The notes under the pieces are model-generated. The model was not told where the DNA came from. It ran no database searches and worked only from the letters and a program-made list of their open reading frames with translations. From the NCBI GenBank assembly GCA_900315755.1, contig ONAI01000014.1, positions 1 to 33,858 of the forward strand: DNA of 33,858 nt, in the 5' to 3' direction. Shown piece by piece: positions 1 through 9,113 of the stretch (positions are counted from its first letter, which is position 1; the number at the start of each line of letters is the position of its first letter). The translations under genes and the position numbers were made by a program. The DNA comes from an uncultured Ruminococcus sp. (GTDB lineage: Bacteria; Bacillota; Clostridia; Oscillospirales; Ruminococcaceae).

Positions 1-3000
1 GTATGATCAGAATAGTCTTCACCATAGTTTATAGTGAAAGGAGTATTTTCGAGTTTGATTTCCTTAGGTGAGATATTTATATCATAGTTGAATTCTACAG
101 GGCTGTAGCCATCACACTCTACCTTGACATTGACCTTATACTTACCCTGATGTACAGCTTCATCGACTTCCTCGTACTCTTCGGTAATATTGTTGAGGTG
201 AGTATACTTGACAGTAACTTCGGCATCCTGTGCGTAGTTGCTGTCAGGGTCGATAAACTCTGCGCCGCAGCTAATGGGTTCGCCTGTATAATGCCAATCA
301 TAATACTGAACGTCCTGCGGAAGCCCAATCGGTGTTGCATCGTCATTGATCTTAAATGTTACCAGGCCTTCAACATCTTCAACGGGCTTCATCTTCCATG
401 TAGCCTTAGCCACGCCTGTGTAGTTGCCCTTGCCCTTGACCTGTACGGTCTTCTCGCCAACAGTCGCGCTCTTGGTCATACCGCCTACGGTGTAGTCGGT
501 GTCTGCTTCGAGAACGTATTCGTCGCCGGTCGTGCAGTTGACTTTAATACGATCGACCTGTGCATTTGAGCAGGTAATACGGTTATCCGATATAGCACTG
601 CCAGGGATAGTCAATTTATTATTGTCAGTAGTATACTCATTACCGTTAATAGTGTAAGTTCCGTTGTTATCTATTTGCAGTTCAACGCTTTCGATGATCA
701 TACTATCCGACACTTCCAGACGGATATCATTTTCATTATTCAAAAGAATCAGATTACCTGAAGAGTCAGACTTGTTTTTACAATAAACCGTAACATCGTC
801 CTTGGTCGCTGAATAGTCTTGACCTTCATGTTCTCTTACCAGGTCATGGCTGCTAAACTCAGCAGAAACGCTTTCGCCGTTTCCTGACTTAGAAACCTTT
901 TTAACACTTACCGCCTTAGTTGTGCCGTCGTAGGTGTAGTAGCCGGAGTTGTCGTCTTGTGTCCAGTCATTGGTCTTGCCGTTCAGAACGATATTCAGAT
1001 CTTTAATATTGCTGATATCGAGCGGATCAACAGTGAATGTCGGAGCGTCATCGTCATCTGGGAATACTACAACGTAGTTGTCGAAGTCAAATGCTGCGTA
1101 GGTGTAGCTGCCTGCGTTGTTGAGAAGAGCTGTAGTATAATCTGTAGCAACATCATTGCCTTCGCCGGTCTTTGCATATTTGAACGCAACAGCCTGTGCG
1201 TTAGCCTCTGCCTGAGCGAGTGCATCAACATAGATAGCGCCTGCGTTCTTAGTTACAGCATCGTTGCCCTCGCCGATAGTTTTCTGGAACTTAGCCTTAT
1301 CAGCAGCCACAACACCTGTGAGACCGTCAGCCTTTGCCTCCTCAATAGAGTAGGTGAGGTCGGGCATTTCTGTATCGCGGTAGGTGATCTTCTGATTTGC
1401 ATCAGGTGTCAGAGTAACACTACGCTTAGCGATAGTGGTTTTGATATCCTGAGTAATATCCTTGAAGTTGCTGTTTGTTACTGTTACCTTTGCCGTATGC
1501 TCGCCTGCGTTTTTCAGATCGCCGGTCGGATACTTCTTGGCAGAAATAGTGTATACATTAACGGTCTTTTGATTATCTGTACCCTGATTCAGTACTCTTG
1601 TGCCTGTCTGCTCAATATACCAGCCGTATTCGGTGGTATTGGGGAAGGGTGCATCGACAAAAGTAGGACCAGACGTTTCTTGAGAATCAGACATATATGG
1701 GTTCGAATACCCGATTTTTCCGTCAGAATAAACATAAATTACTGCATATCCCTCAGAGCTATCGTACACTTTGAACTCAACCGATTCATCATTATCATTA
1801 ACCTTGGGCATGATAATGATATCATCTGCCGCCGCGTGTGTATTGTCAGATTTTATTAAATATTGGAAAAGATAAGTATTTTTATCATTTTCCTCTTTTG
1901 GAGTTACAAGGAAAGTATTTTCCTTCGGGTAAGGAGATTCAGATTTTGGATATTCACCCGCATTTGCAGCCTCTGCCGCAACAACTGTCTTAGCAGGAAC
2001 AGCCTCTGTTGTATCAGTAGCAGGAGTAGCTTTCAGCTGATCGAGGTACTCATCAACGAGAGCCTTTACAGGTGATTTTTCATCAAGATTGGTATATGCT
2101 TCGTTTGTCGATACGATATAATCTGTGCCGTCAAGATCCGCGCCGTCGTATACGATAGCGTCGTTGCCCTTAACCTCGTCAGTGTCAACGTTGTTCTTCG
2201 GAGCAACAGAAATGTACCCGCTTATGTCAGCCTTAGCGATAGTCCACTGGATATTTACAAAGGTTTCCAATTCATATTTAGTGGAGTTTCTATTAGCGAT
2301 CAGCTGATAGTAATGAGAGCCTGCATCTTTATATTTGCCTGCTTCATATTCGCCGTCAACGTTCTTCCTTGAGTTGCTGTAATCCTTATCAGTATCATCT
2401 ATTGTGCCTTCAGTAAGCACGATCTCGTTATTGCCGCCGTTCCTAACTACGATCTCGGGGATATGATCCTGCTGATCGTAGGTGTAGAGGGTCTGCTCTA
2501 CCCAGTTTGACTCCTGATCTTGTTCGGGCTCACCCTCGACTGGCTCGCCGCCGCTGGAGGTGTCCTCCTCCTCGGGCTTGGTCAGGCTGATCTCGCCTGT
2601 TGTTGTATTCCACCAGTAGGTGTTGGGAACAGTAACTGTTTGGCTGTCCTCGGGAATCTCAAGCTTGTACTCCTTGTCGCCGAGCAAGAGGAAGTAGTCA
2701 TTTTTATTCATAGGACGAGCCTTGTACTCAACGTTCTTATAAACTGTGTAGGACAGGTCAACGTCCTTATCATCAAACGCTCCGTTAGCATTATTATCAA
2801 CAACGATCTCAGCTCTGAGAGTGTATGTACCGTACTTAGCATTGTTGATATCTACCGCAGCGCCTGTGCTGTCAGAGAAGTATACGTTCTTGACCTTGAT
2901 CAGATCCTTGTATGCTTCGTCTATCTCAACGCTTGACGCATCTATAACATCGCCGTAATAATATGTGCTGTTTGCTTTGAGGGTAGCCGCAAGCTTTCCG

Positions 3001-5465
3001 GTGTTCGGAGTTACCTCGCCGTCTGCAATGTAGAGCTTTGTCGGGTCGGTGGAGTTCACCTTACCTGTCCAGTTGCTCAGATGAGAGAGATTATATGCTT
3101 CAAACGCAGGATCAACAGCGAGCTTGAGAGTGTACTCATACTCAAACACATCATCATCGTTTTCCTTATCGTGATAAGCCTCTGTCAGCCGGTATTTAGA
3201 TTTCTCATCAGTAGATACTGTATTTTTGGTGTAGATCTTATATGTCTTTGTAGCTGTAAGAGTATAAACGTCATTATCAGCTGTTACCTCAGTCTCAGTG
3301 CCGTTTGCAACTTCTGTCACCTTAAATTTGCCGAGAGAATCAGCAAGGGTCAGGGTGGACTTATTGTAGTCGATCTTAGATGTTACATATGCGGGCTTGG
3401 TGCTGTTGTGGTTAGCGTCGCCCTCGACCTTATACCATACATACCAGTTGCCGAGATCTGTCGCCTTGGGAACATCTTCACTCCATTCAAGATTGTTAAC
3501 TAACTCATTGAACGCAGTATTATAGTCAACAAACTCAGCTTTGATGATCTTGTTCTCTTTATCGATCTCTTTTATCCTAAGAGCATTATAATCAACTGGT
3601 TCATTAGTACCGCTGAAAAAGCATTTGTTCCAAGAACTGCTCAAGTAGAAATTAACCCCGTTTGAATCTATCATATGGGTATAAGTATTACTTCCGACTT
3701 GAACCTTGTATCCTACAGGGAAATAGATGCCTCTTTCATATGTCGGTTTGTAGATATCACCAGCAGCAACATCATCAATGGAGGAAATACGCAGTTCATT
3801 TGCTGACACAGCTCTATACCTTGTTGCAGCATACTGCATCGTACCAACAGGCTCACTGGTATTGCTGTCAACAGCAACTGAGCCGGTATTGCCGTCTTCA
3901 AGAAGCGGAATGTCAGCAGCTTTATATTTCAGGTCGTCGCTGCCGGTGGGTGCGGTGTAGTCTGTGCCTGCTGCGAGGTCAGCCTTAGCGATAGACCAAG
4001 ATGCAACTAAAAAACCTAATTCATTAGATTCAGAAAGTTTATAATTGCCCTTGGGATTGATGACCACCTCATAATCATTGCTGACATCTGTGGCAGCAGA
4101 ATAAACAGGACACCCATCAAAATAACTGCCATCAGGGTACTCAGGATTCAATTCATAATCTGTGCCGGCTGTAAGCGGAACATAGGTGTTGCCATTCCTA
4201 TAATAGAGCTTAACTGTCTGCTCCTCGCCGTTATAAGTAAGCTGGCTGGGCTCGCCGTGAACAAGCGCGCCGCCTGCTGCGAGGTTACCGAAGTCGAGGG
4301 TGGCTTTGTTGATAGTCGCACTTATGAACTTGACAGAATCGTCGGTAAAGTTCTCGTTGCCCTTGTACCAAACTGTATATGAGCCTGCGTCAGTACCTGT
4401 GGGTACAGTTTCGCTCCAGGCATTGGCACGCGACTGAGCAATTGCTATAATCTGTTCTTTCAGTTGAGCTGCGGTCTTGTCTTTGAGGTTATTTTTGATA
4501 TATATCAGATAATCTTCTGTATCAGTTTCCGATACATTAACTGACGCAGCATTGTAAATAGTATTGTTAATCTGCTGATCAAGCCCTGCCTGATTACCAT
4601 CACGGAATTGTCTGATAGCCTCAGCATAGCATCCTATTGCAGCTTGTGCAGCACCATCAGGCTCATCATTTATTGCAGCCTCCTGCAAATTCCATAGCTG
4701 CATTATTTCTTCTTCATAATCCGAGGGTGTCGTAACCTTGAACTGCACACCCGCGGGGATATTCTGAGGTTCAGCGATAAGAGCCTGCGGGCTTCCGTTG
4801 TAGGTAAGTTCCGGTGCGGTGAGTTGTTCGAGGGTGGCTTGGGAAACATTCCATTCAACAATCTTTGTGCCTGTGTAAGCGCCTATACCTGTGACTTTCA
4901 CATAGTATGTACCTGCGTTTATGGGGTTGCCGATAGGCTCGTCGGTATCACTCGGAGTTGCCGTGTCATAAACCTCATAGGTGTAATCCGTGCCGTTTGT
5001 AAGCGTAGTGTCGCCGAGCTTAATTGTAGGTGTCAGCGCACTGCCGTTGTAGGTGGAAGCTGTGGCGGTTATGTTGGCGGTGGAGATGTCAGTGATGACA
5101 GGATCCTCCGCAAAAACAGCTGTTATAGTATAATAATTATAATTATTACTTGAAAAAGTATAAGGGTTTTCGGTGCTAATCAATGGGTTATTTTCAGGAT
5201 AGAAATATCCAGTAATGTTCCAATGGTCAAAATGATAGCCTTCCGCAGGAACAGCAGTATAGGTCGTCCCATTATGCTGAATTATACCCGCGTCATTAGG
5301 AGTTACCGCAGTTGGTATATTATTTGGATCCGCTGCGTGTGCATCAATGCCCTTACCTCCTGTCAAAAGGCCTCCTACGTTCGCAGGCAAAGCGCCTGCT
5401 ACAAGAGCGAGTGAAAGCGCTCCTGCCGCTATTCGCTTCCAAGTGTTGTTATTAGATTTTTTCAT
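1..5465 (-). CDS. Giant secreted MBG-repeat surface protein, N-terminal 1821 codons (C-terminus outside window)
   Basis: One minus-strand reading frame stays open from an ATG at 5465 to the window edge. AAGGAGG lies 8 bases before the ATG. The protein begins with a signal peptide: basic MKKSNNNTWKR, a hydrophobic stretch, and a likely cleavage near AHAAD (about residue 45). A short InlB-repeat-like segment follows (GYHFDHWN). The rest is tandem beta-rich units of MBG/YDG-like type, recognised by recurring YNG..., NAGTYYVKVTG, DAGSYTVWYKGN, NAGEHTAKVTVTN and SIAKA/TIAKR-like unit joints. A Gln/Asn-rich probably helical insert sits at about residues 235-330, and an acidic linker (EEEDTSSGGEPVEGEPEQDQ) at about 970-990. 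Such repeats usually form extended stalks in adhesins or cell-surface proteins. No catalytic domain is visible in the part present, and the anchoring end is off-window. The exact function is unknown; secretion and the repeat nature are well supported. Confidence 0.9.
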   Translation of the reverse strand, partial: MKKSNNNTWKRIAAGALSLALVAGALPANVGGLLTGGKGIDAHAADPNNIPTAVTPNDAGIIQHNGTTYTAVPAEGYHFDHWNITGYFYPENNPLISTENPYTFSSNNYNYYTITAVFAEDPVITDISTANITATASTYNGSALTPTIKLGDTTLTNGTDYTYEVYDTATPSDTDEPIGNPINAGTYYVKVTGIGAYTGTKIVEWNVSQATLEQLTAPELTYNGSPQALIAEPQNIPAGVQFKVTTPSDYEEEIMQLWNLQEAAINDEPDGAAQAAIGCYAEAIRQFRDGNQAGLDQQINNTIYNAASVNVSETDTEDYLIYIKNNLKDKTAAQLKEQIIAIAQSRANAWSETVPTGTDAGSYTVWYKGNENFTDDSVKFISATINKATLDFGNLAAGGALVHGEPSQLTYNGEEQTVKLYYRNGNTYVPLTAGTDYELNPEYPDGSYFDGCPVYSAATDVSNDYEVVINPKGNYKLSESNELGFLVASWSIAKADLAAGTDYTAPTGSDDLKYKAADIPLLEDGNTGSVAVDSNTSEPVGTMQYAATRYRAVSANELRISSIDDVAAGDIYKPTYERGIYFPVGYKVQVGSNTYTHMIDSNGVNFYLSSSWNKCFFSGTNEPVDYNALRIKEIDKENKIIKAEFVDYNTAFNELVNNLEWSEDVPKATDLGNWYVWYKVEGDANHNSTKPAYVTSKIDYNKSTLTLADSLGKFKVTEVANGTETEVTADNDVYTLTATKTYKIYTKNTVSTDEKSKYRLTEAYHDKENDDDVFEYEYTLKLAVDPAFEAYNLSHLSNWTGKVNSTDPTKLYIADGEVTPNTGKLAATLKANSTYYYGDVIDASSVEIDEAYKDLIKVKNVYFSDSTGAAVDINNAKYGTYTLRAEIVVDNNANGAFDDKDVDLSYTVYKNVEYKARPMNKNDYFLLLGDKEYKLEIPEDSQTVTVPNTYWWNTTTGEISLTKPEEEDTSSGGEPVEGEPEQDQESNWVEQTLYTYDQQDHIPEIVVRNGGNNEIVLTEGTIDDTDKDYSNSRKNVDGEYEAGKYKDAGSHYYQLIANRNSTKYELETFVNIQWTIAKADISGYISVAPKNNVDTDEVKGNDAIVYDGADLDGTDYIVSTNEAYTNLDEKSPVKALVDEYLDQLKATPATDTTEAVPAKTVVAAEAANAGEYPKSESPYPKENTFLVTPKEENDKNTYLFQYLIKSDNTHAAADDIIIMPKVNDNDESVEFKVYDSSEGYAVIYVYSDGKIGYSNPYMSDSQETSGPTFVDAPFPNTTEYGWYIEQTGTRVLNQGTDNQKTVNVYTISAKKYPTGDLKNAGEHTAKVTVTNSNFKDITQDIKTTIAKRSVTLTPDANQKITYRDTEMPDLTYSIEEAKADGLTGVVAADKAKFQKTIGEGNDAVTKNAGAIYVDALAQAEANAQAVAFKYAKTGEGNDVATDYTTALLNNAGSYTYAAFDFDNYVVVFPDDDDAPTFTVDPLDISNIKDLNIVLNGKTNDWTQDDNSGYYTYDGTTKAVSVKKVSKSGNGESVSAEFSSHDLVREHEGQDYSATKDDVTVYCKNKSDSSGNLILLNNENDIRLEVSDSMIIESVELQIDNNGTYTINGNEYTTDNNKLTIPGSAISDNRITCSNAQVDRIKVNCTTGDEYVLEADTDYTVGGMTKSATVGEKTVQVKGKGNYTGVAKATWKMKPVEDVEGLVTFKINDDATPIGLPQDVQYYDWHYTGEPISCGAEFIDPDSNYAQDAEVTVKYTHLNNITEEYEEVDEAVHQGKYKVNVKVECDGYSPVEFNYDINISPKEIKLENTPFTINYGEDYSDH

Positions 5466-5544
5466 ATGCTCGTTCCTCCTTATAAGTATTTGAGAAAATA
5501 TATTAAAATGGTTGTCTTTAGCCGTTTTATTAACATAAATGCAC

Positions 5545-5590
5545 AAAAGCGCACCCCATGAGACTATACTATCTCATAGAGCACGCTTTT
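5545..5590 (-). promoter_or_regulatory. 19-bp hairpin in the 5' leader of the MBG-repeat gene
   Basis: Arms 5545-5563 and 5572-5590 flank an 8-base loop. Read as minus-strand RNA, all 19 positions pair, four of them as G-U. On the plus strand those four become C-A mismatches, so the RNA that folds is the minus-strand leader. It lies about 80 bases before the start codon. The tail after the stem (TTTTGTGC) is a poor U-tract, so an attenuator is possible but not obvious; stability or translation control is equally possible. Confidence 0.6.
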
Positions 5591-5713
5591 AAACGCTTTT
5601 GTTCAGTTGTGAGGGCGCAGTTAAGGTATGTATGTATGTTCAAAGAGTGTTGCAGAATCGCTTTTTATAACCTGTTATATATATTACATAGAATTATTAT
5701 TTGACATTTTAGC

Positions 5714-5742
5714 ATTATACCTTCAAGATGAGCGATTGTCTA
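5714..5742 (-). promoter_or_regulatory. Predicted sigma-A promoter of the MBG-repeat gene
   Basis: On the minus strand, TAGACA (5737-5742) and TATAAT (5714-5719) are separated by 17 bases. The predicted start is near 5707, giving a leader of about 240 bases that contains the 19-bp hairpin. The -10 box is perfect and the -35 box has one mismatch. Confidence 0.55.
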
Positions 5743-5826
5743 TAAACAAGTTGAAACTCTGATAATGGATATTTGCAAAATTGAAATAAATATGTTTTAA
5801 TAATGTAGTTTCACATCTTACACTTT

Positions 5827-5955
5827 ATGATACTGATACTTACCGGAGCACTTCTGCTTATGCTTCCCATAGTTTCACAGAGCTGCACCGTTACTCCTTT
5901 CAATGACACTCTTTTTACAGCTATCATTCTACGCAGATCTTCAAAAAATGTGTAA
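5827..5955 (+). pseudogene. Remnant of a TrkH/KtrB-type potassium transporter
   Basis: A 42-codon plus-strand frame encodes MILILTGALLLMLPI...TPFNDTLFTAII and then stops. This matches the first conserved block of TrkH/KtrB K+ uptake proteins (typically L-x-x-GALLLMLPIS...TPFIDALFTATSA), but nothing of the remaining 400 or so residues follows. No ribosome site is obvious. It sits between the leader of the MBG-repeat gene and a terminator, in a strip with other gene stumps. I read it as a leftover after deletion rather than a working small protein. The family assignment rests on a short but distinctive motif. The rest of the 550-bp gap holds the leader, promoter and terminator listed separately. 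Confidence 0.6.
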
Positions 5956-5956
5956 T

Positions 5957-5995
5957 AAAAATCTCACCTGAACTGAAACTTCAGGTGAGATTTTT
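5957..5995 (-). terminator. Intrinsic terminator downstream of the STAS-kinase gene
   Basis: A 16-bp perfect inverted repeat (5957-5972 with 5980-5995) has a 7-base loop and A/T runs at both ends. It lies just after the stop codon of the minus-strand STAS-kinase gene and could work in both directions. Confidence 0.85.
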
Positions 5996-6015
5996 GCATA
6001 TTATAACAAAGAAAG

Positions 6016-7197
6016 TCAGAGGATCAGACTGTCATACTTACTGATAAGCTCAGATATGTACTGCTGAGCACGTCTGATGCGTTTTGTACCGAGTTCGCCG
6101 TTTTTGAGATCTGTGACAGCGAGCAGATACAAAAATCTGACCGATGCAGCAAGCCTTATCTTATCGCTTATTTCTGCAAGTTTTGCGGCATCATCAGTAT
6201 CAAAATAATACCTGATAATACTTTGCCATATACGGCTGCCCCAGTCGTTGGGGAGACCGAGAAAGTCCCGGAGATTATTTGGATCGTCCTCTCCGAACAA
6301 CACATAAGTAACATACAGAGCCTGCAAATCAAAAATCGGCTGACCTGTTGAAAGGGTATCCATATCAATGAGCATAGGTTCATTATCGACAAGCATAACA
6401 TTCTTCATCTGGAAATCGCCGTGAACAATATGAAGGTCATCAGGTAAAGCCGACAGTAGTTTTTTGAGACATTCATGCTGTTCTGCGGTGAGGTAATTCT
6501 TTATAACGTCAAGGTATCCGATAAAAATATCTCGTGCCATTGGCAGCGTGCCTGCGTCCATTTCGGCTGAATGAACAGTCTTAATGAATCCGATATAGAT
6601 ACGGAGCATCTCATCGAAGCGCTCAGGCTGGTGAATGAGAATGTCATTGAAGGTATCGGCATTGAGGAGCTCGAATACCGAACCGTAGCAGTCTCCGACC
6701 TTGACAATATCATAGGATATTGCCGTAGGAACGCCCTTTATGAAGGCACGTTTTGCAAGATTTTGCTCATTCCTTATCATAGGCAGGCTGTCCGGCGTAT
6801 TATAGACCTTGACGATCGTCTCAGGATCAATACGGTAAACCGTACCGTAGAATCCCTTGCCGATGATCTCACAGCCATCGACAGAAAGCTCGCGGAAGCG
6901 TTTTTCAACAGTAAACAGTTCGTTAAATCCGGTAACCTCGAAAATATCGTAAACATCAGGGGATACGTTGATAACGCTAATATCACCTCCGAAGCTTTTG
7001 CGCAGCTTCATAAGTACACGCAGTCCCGCACTCGATATATATTCGAGCTCAGATGCATCAAGAACAATGCTTGCAGTGTCTGCGGTTCTGCTCTCAACAT
7101 CGGAAAGCAGCTCTTTTTCTGTTTGTGCAGCATTTGTGGTATCTATTCTGCCTTCGAGGAATACAGTCATTTTTCCGTTTTCGGTTTTAGCTTTCAT
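6016..7197 (-). CDS. STAS domain fused to an aminoglycoside-phosphotransferase-like kinase
   Basis: 393 aa. Residues 1-100 form a STAS domain (anti-sigma-factor-antagonist fold) with the expected ISSAGLRVLMKLRK segment; S55/S56 is where SpoIIAA-like proteins are phosphorylated. Residues 105-393 form a small-molecule-kinase fold: nucleotide loop GKGFYGTVY (113-121), an IVKVYN lysine (K130), a catalytic loop HGDFQMKNV (H259, D261, N266) and a metal motif LIDMD (D278, D280). This is the architecture of APH/choline-kinase-like proteins (the group I know as TIGR02172-like). The substrate is unknown. The fusion suggests a partner-switching or self-phosphorylating regulator, but that is inference. 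The gene stands alone, closed by the terminator at 5957-5995. The start has only a weak purine-rich site (GGAGATGATAT). Confidence 0.85.
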   Translation of the reverse strand: MKAKTENGKMTVFLEGRIDTTNAAQTEKELLSDVESRTADTASIVLDASELEYISSAGLRVLMKLRKSFGGDISVINVSPDVYDIFEVTGFNELFTVEKRFRELSVDGCEIIGKGFYGTVYRIDPETIVKVYNTPDSLPMIRNEQNLAKRAFIKGVPTAISYDIVKVGDCYGSVFELLNADTFNDILIHQPERFDEMLRIYIGFIKTVHSAEMDAGTLPMARDIFIGYLDVIKNYLTAEQHECLKKLLSALPDDLHIVHGDFQMKNVMLVDNEPMLIDMDTLSTGQPIFDLQALYVTYVLFGEDDPNNLRDFLGLPNDWGSRIWQSIIRYYFDTDDAAKLAEISDKIRLAASVRFLYLLAVTDLKNGELGTKRIRRAQQYISELISKYDSLIL

Positions 7198-7435
7198 AAT
7201 ATCATCTCCATAAAACAGCTTATCACTTCGTTCGGCTGTTTTTCGTTATATGTTCCAAGATAATGCTTCAGGAATTAGTCGAAGAATTGCTTTGCAACTG
7301 CCATTTTTCAGAAAGAGCTTCATCTTTATGAGCGATAGCTCCGCAGATAAATTCCCTTATTCTTGCAGCAGCCTCCGGAAAACTGTCATTGTTGAAGGCG
7401 ATGTGCGACCTTCATATAAACGCTGCTATCTGAAA
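7198..7435. other. Intergenic stretch with a possible gene remnant
   Basis: 238 bases between the nucleosidase and STAS-kinase genes. On the minus strand an open frame of 47 codons without a start (7268-7411) reads like ordinary protein (SFPEAAARIREFICGAIAHK). It lies directly behind the nucleosidase stop. I cannot name a family. It may be the tail of a deleted gene, in line with other stumps nearby. No promoter or terminator is clear. Confidence 0.3.
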
Positions 7436-8152
7436 TCAGCAGTGTGACGCAATGTATCTCGTTATTGCCGCACATCTTGCGCCGGCGTCCTTTTTGAATT
7501 CTTCAAATGACATTTCTTCTGAATCATCAGCTTTATCTGAAATTGCACGGATAATAACAAAAGGCGTCCTGTTCATATAGCAGACCTGAGCTATGGCAGC
7601 CCCCTCCATTTCGCAGCAAAGACCTCCGAATGTACTTATGATCTTTTCTTTCTGTTCTTTGGACGCGATAAACTGATCGCCGCTGCATATCCTGCCCTCA
7701 AATGACCTGACCTCAGGAGCAACTGCCTTTACGCCTTCAACTGCACATTTACGCAGATTTTCGTCAGCCTTGAAGGCTGTGATGCCGTAATCAAGCAGTT
7801 CTCCGGGTTTAGCACCTATGGGAGTAAGATCGTAATCGTGCTGTACAGCCTCTGTGGATACGACAATATCCCCGATATCGATCTCAGCATCAAGTGATCC
7901 TGCAACACCTGTGTTGATAACACGATCAACGTTGAATTTGCTGATAAGAAGCTGTGCGCAGACTCCGGCATTTACCTTTCCCATATTGCACTTAACGACA
8001 ACGGAATCTATTCCGTCAATTTTTCCCTCGAAGAAATTCATTCCGGCAAATGTGCTTATTTTAGCGTCAGACAAGCTGCTTTTCAGTGTATCGACCTCAT
8101 CGTCCATAGCACCGATGATTCCTATTTTTATTGCGGATGTTTTTATTTCCAT
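7436..8152 (-). CDS. mtnN: 5'-methylthioadenosine/S-adenosylhomocysteine nucleosidase
   Basis: 238 aa from the ATG at 8152, preceded by AGGAGA at good spacing. The frame stays open upstream, but that part encodes the out-of-frame tail of the neighbouring pseudogene region and is rejected. Family marks in order: IGIIGAMDDEV at the N-terminus, GKVNAGVCAQLLI, INTGVAGSL, GDIVVSTEAVQHDYD, CEMEGAAIAQVCY (purine/ribose contact with Met-Glu) and ISDKADD (catalytic Asp). The length is normal for MtnN/Pfs. It hydrolyses MTA, SAH and 5'-deoxyadenosine to adenine plus the thio- or deoxyribose, in the cytoplasm. This removes inhibitory SAM by-products and feeds methionine and AI-2 cycles. No obvious promoter was seen in the short gap upstream. 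Confidence 0.95.
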   Translation of the reverse strand: MEIKTSAIKIGIIGAMDDEVDTLKSSLSDAKISTFAGMNFFEGKIDGIDSVVVKCNMGKVNAGVCAQLLISKFNVDRVINTGVAGSLDAEIDIGDIVVSTEAVQHDYDLTPIGAKPGELLDYGITAFKADENLRKCAVEGVKAVAPEVRSFEGRICSGDQFIASKEQKEKIISTFGGLCCEMEGAAIAQVCYMNRTPFVIIRAISDKADDSEEMSFEEFKKDAGARCAAITRYIASHC

Positions 8153-8222
8153 TTCAATTTCTCCTGTTATATAAAACTTTTTGGTATACCTTGTAATGCA
8201 CGATATAACAAATACTTTGTGG

Positions 8223-8929
8223 TTACTTCTTCTTTCTGCATACGAATACAGCAGGAACAGCCAATGTGAGGGCAAGGAATGCGAGCGTATGTGATGTTGA
8301 GCCTGTCTTAGGAGAATCAACTTCATTTAAATCTGTTTAAACAGAAGTAACATTAGTAGTTGCTGTTGTAGTAGTTGTTATTTCCGGTACAGTTTCATCA
8401 CTCTTGTAGCTTAGTCCGTAACCGTAGGGATAGAGTATCTCATTTGTATAATATCTCATTTGTATAATTCGAGTTTTCATCTACCGCATAAACATCAACA
8501 GGGAGCTTGCCGACTGGTAAGTTTCCTCACCCATTTTGCGGACAAGCTTGGGATCTCTCGTTGCACCGAGAGACATATTTCCGCTTGTATGGGTGCTTGT
8601 TCCGATCCGGTATATCGAGCCGCTCTCCTGATCTGCACTTATCAGCATCGGTATTCCTGTATCGCTGTTCATAGCTGCCTGCTGGATTTCGGATGTAAAA
8701 GCGACAGTCTTGGCAGTGCTGGTAATATTATCTGCAAAGAGGCATATACCAACAAAATTATGCTCCTCTATCAGCTTTTTATGTACATCATTCAGCGATG
8801 TAACGTGGGTATTTTTACCGTTTTCATTCCAGGGACGCAGGCTTAACATTATTATCTGTTCGATTTTATGTTCAGTAGTCATTTCTGACACTATCTGAAC
8901 AATGCTGCAATTTTATATTATTTATTCAT
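8223..8929 (-). pseudogene. Broken secreted GH3 glycosidase with sortase signal
   Basis: Remains of a NagZ/beta-glucosidase-like GH3 enzyme in at least four lesions. (1) AAAGGGGGGGATT precedes ATG at 8929, reading M-N-K-stop-YKIAALF, a signal-peptide start with TAA at codon 4. (2) After a small deletion comes the GH3 N-terminal domain, 8481-8882: MTTEHKIEQ, FVGICLFADNI, GIPMLISADQE and SLGATRDPKLVRKMGEETY. (3) Here the sequence jumps to the enzyme's far C-terminus in another frame (PVGKLPVDVYAVDENSNY...), so most of the gene is deleted. (4) A 16-base tandem duplication (8436-8467) shifts the frame in front of LYPYGYGLSYKSDETVP, and a TAA follows TTTTTATTNVTSV. The tail SPKTGS + hydrophobic segment + CRKKK is a cell-wall sorting signal. 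The intact enzyme would have been exported and anchored. Confidence 0.8.
8436..8467. repeat. 16-bp perfect tandem duplication
   Basis: TATCTCATTTGTATAA occurs twice in a row (8436-8451 and 8452-8467). Removing one copy restores the reading frame between the two C-terminal pieces of the GH3 pseudogene, so this is a frameshifting slippage event. Confidence 0.9.
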
Positions 8930-9113
8930 AATCCCCCCCTTTGAAGTTTTTTTGACTAATATTATTATAACACATTTTAGACATAAGAAAAAGTATATTG
9001 TGTTAATTTTGTATGTCTGCTTAAACAAAATTTCAGCAATATACTTGTGCATTTTTACTAGTAACGAGAAACAACCAGCGTGAGGGATGTTGTTGAGTAC
9101 ACTTTAAATCAAG

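Noticed and set aside
150..5414. Many plus-strand open frames of 60-300 codons across the first 5.4 kb
   Set aside because: They lie opposite the long uninterrupted minus-strand frame, have Cys/Ile-rich unlikely compositions and no ribosome sites.
6571..7263. 230-codon plus-strand frame opposite the STAS-kinase gene
   Set aside because: The minus-strand protein has clear domain motifs and a terminator; the plus frame shows none.
8153..8326. N-terminal extension of the nucleosidase by 58 codons
   Set aside because: It reads through the tail of the GH3 pseudogene in another frame, and a good ribosome site lies before the ATG at 8152.
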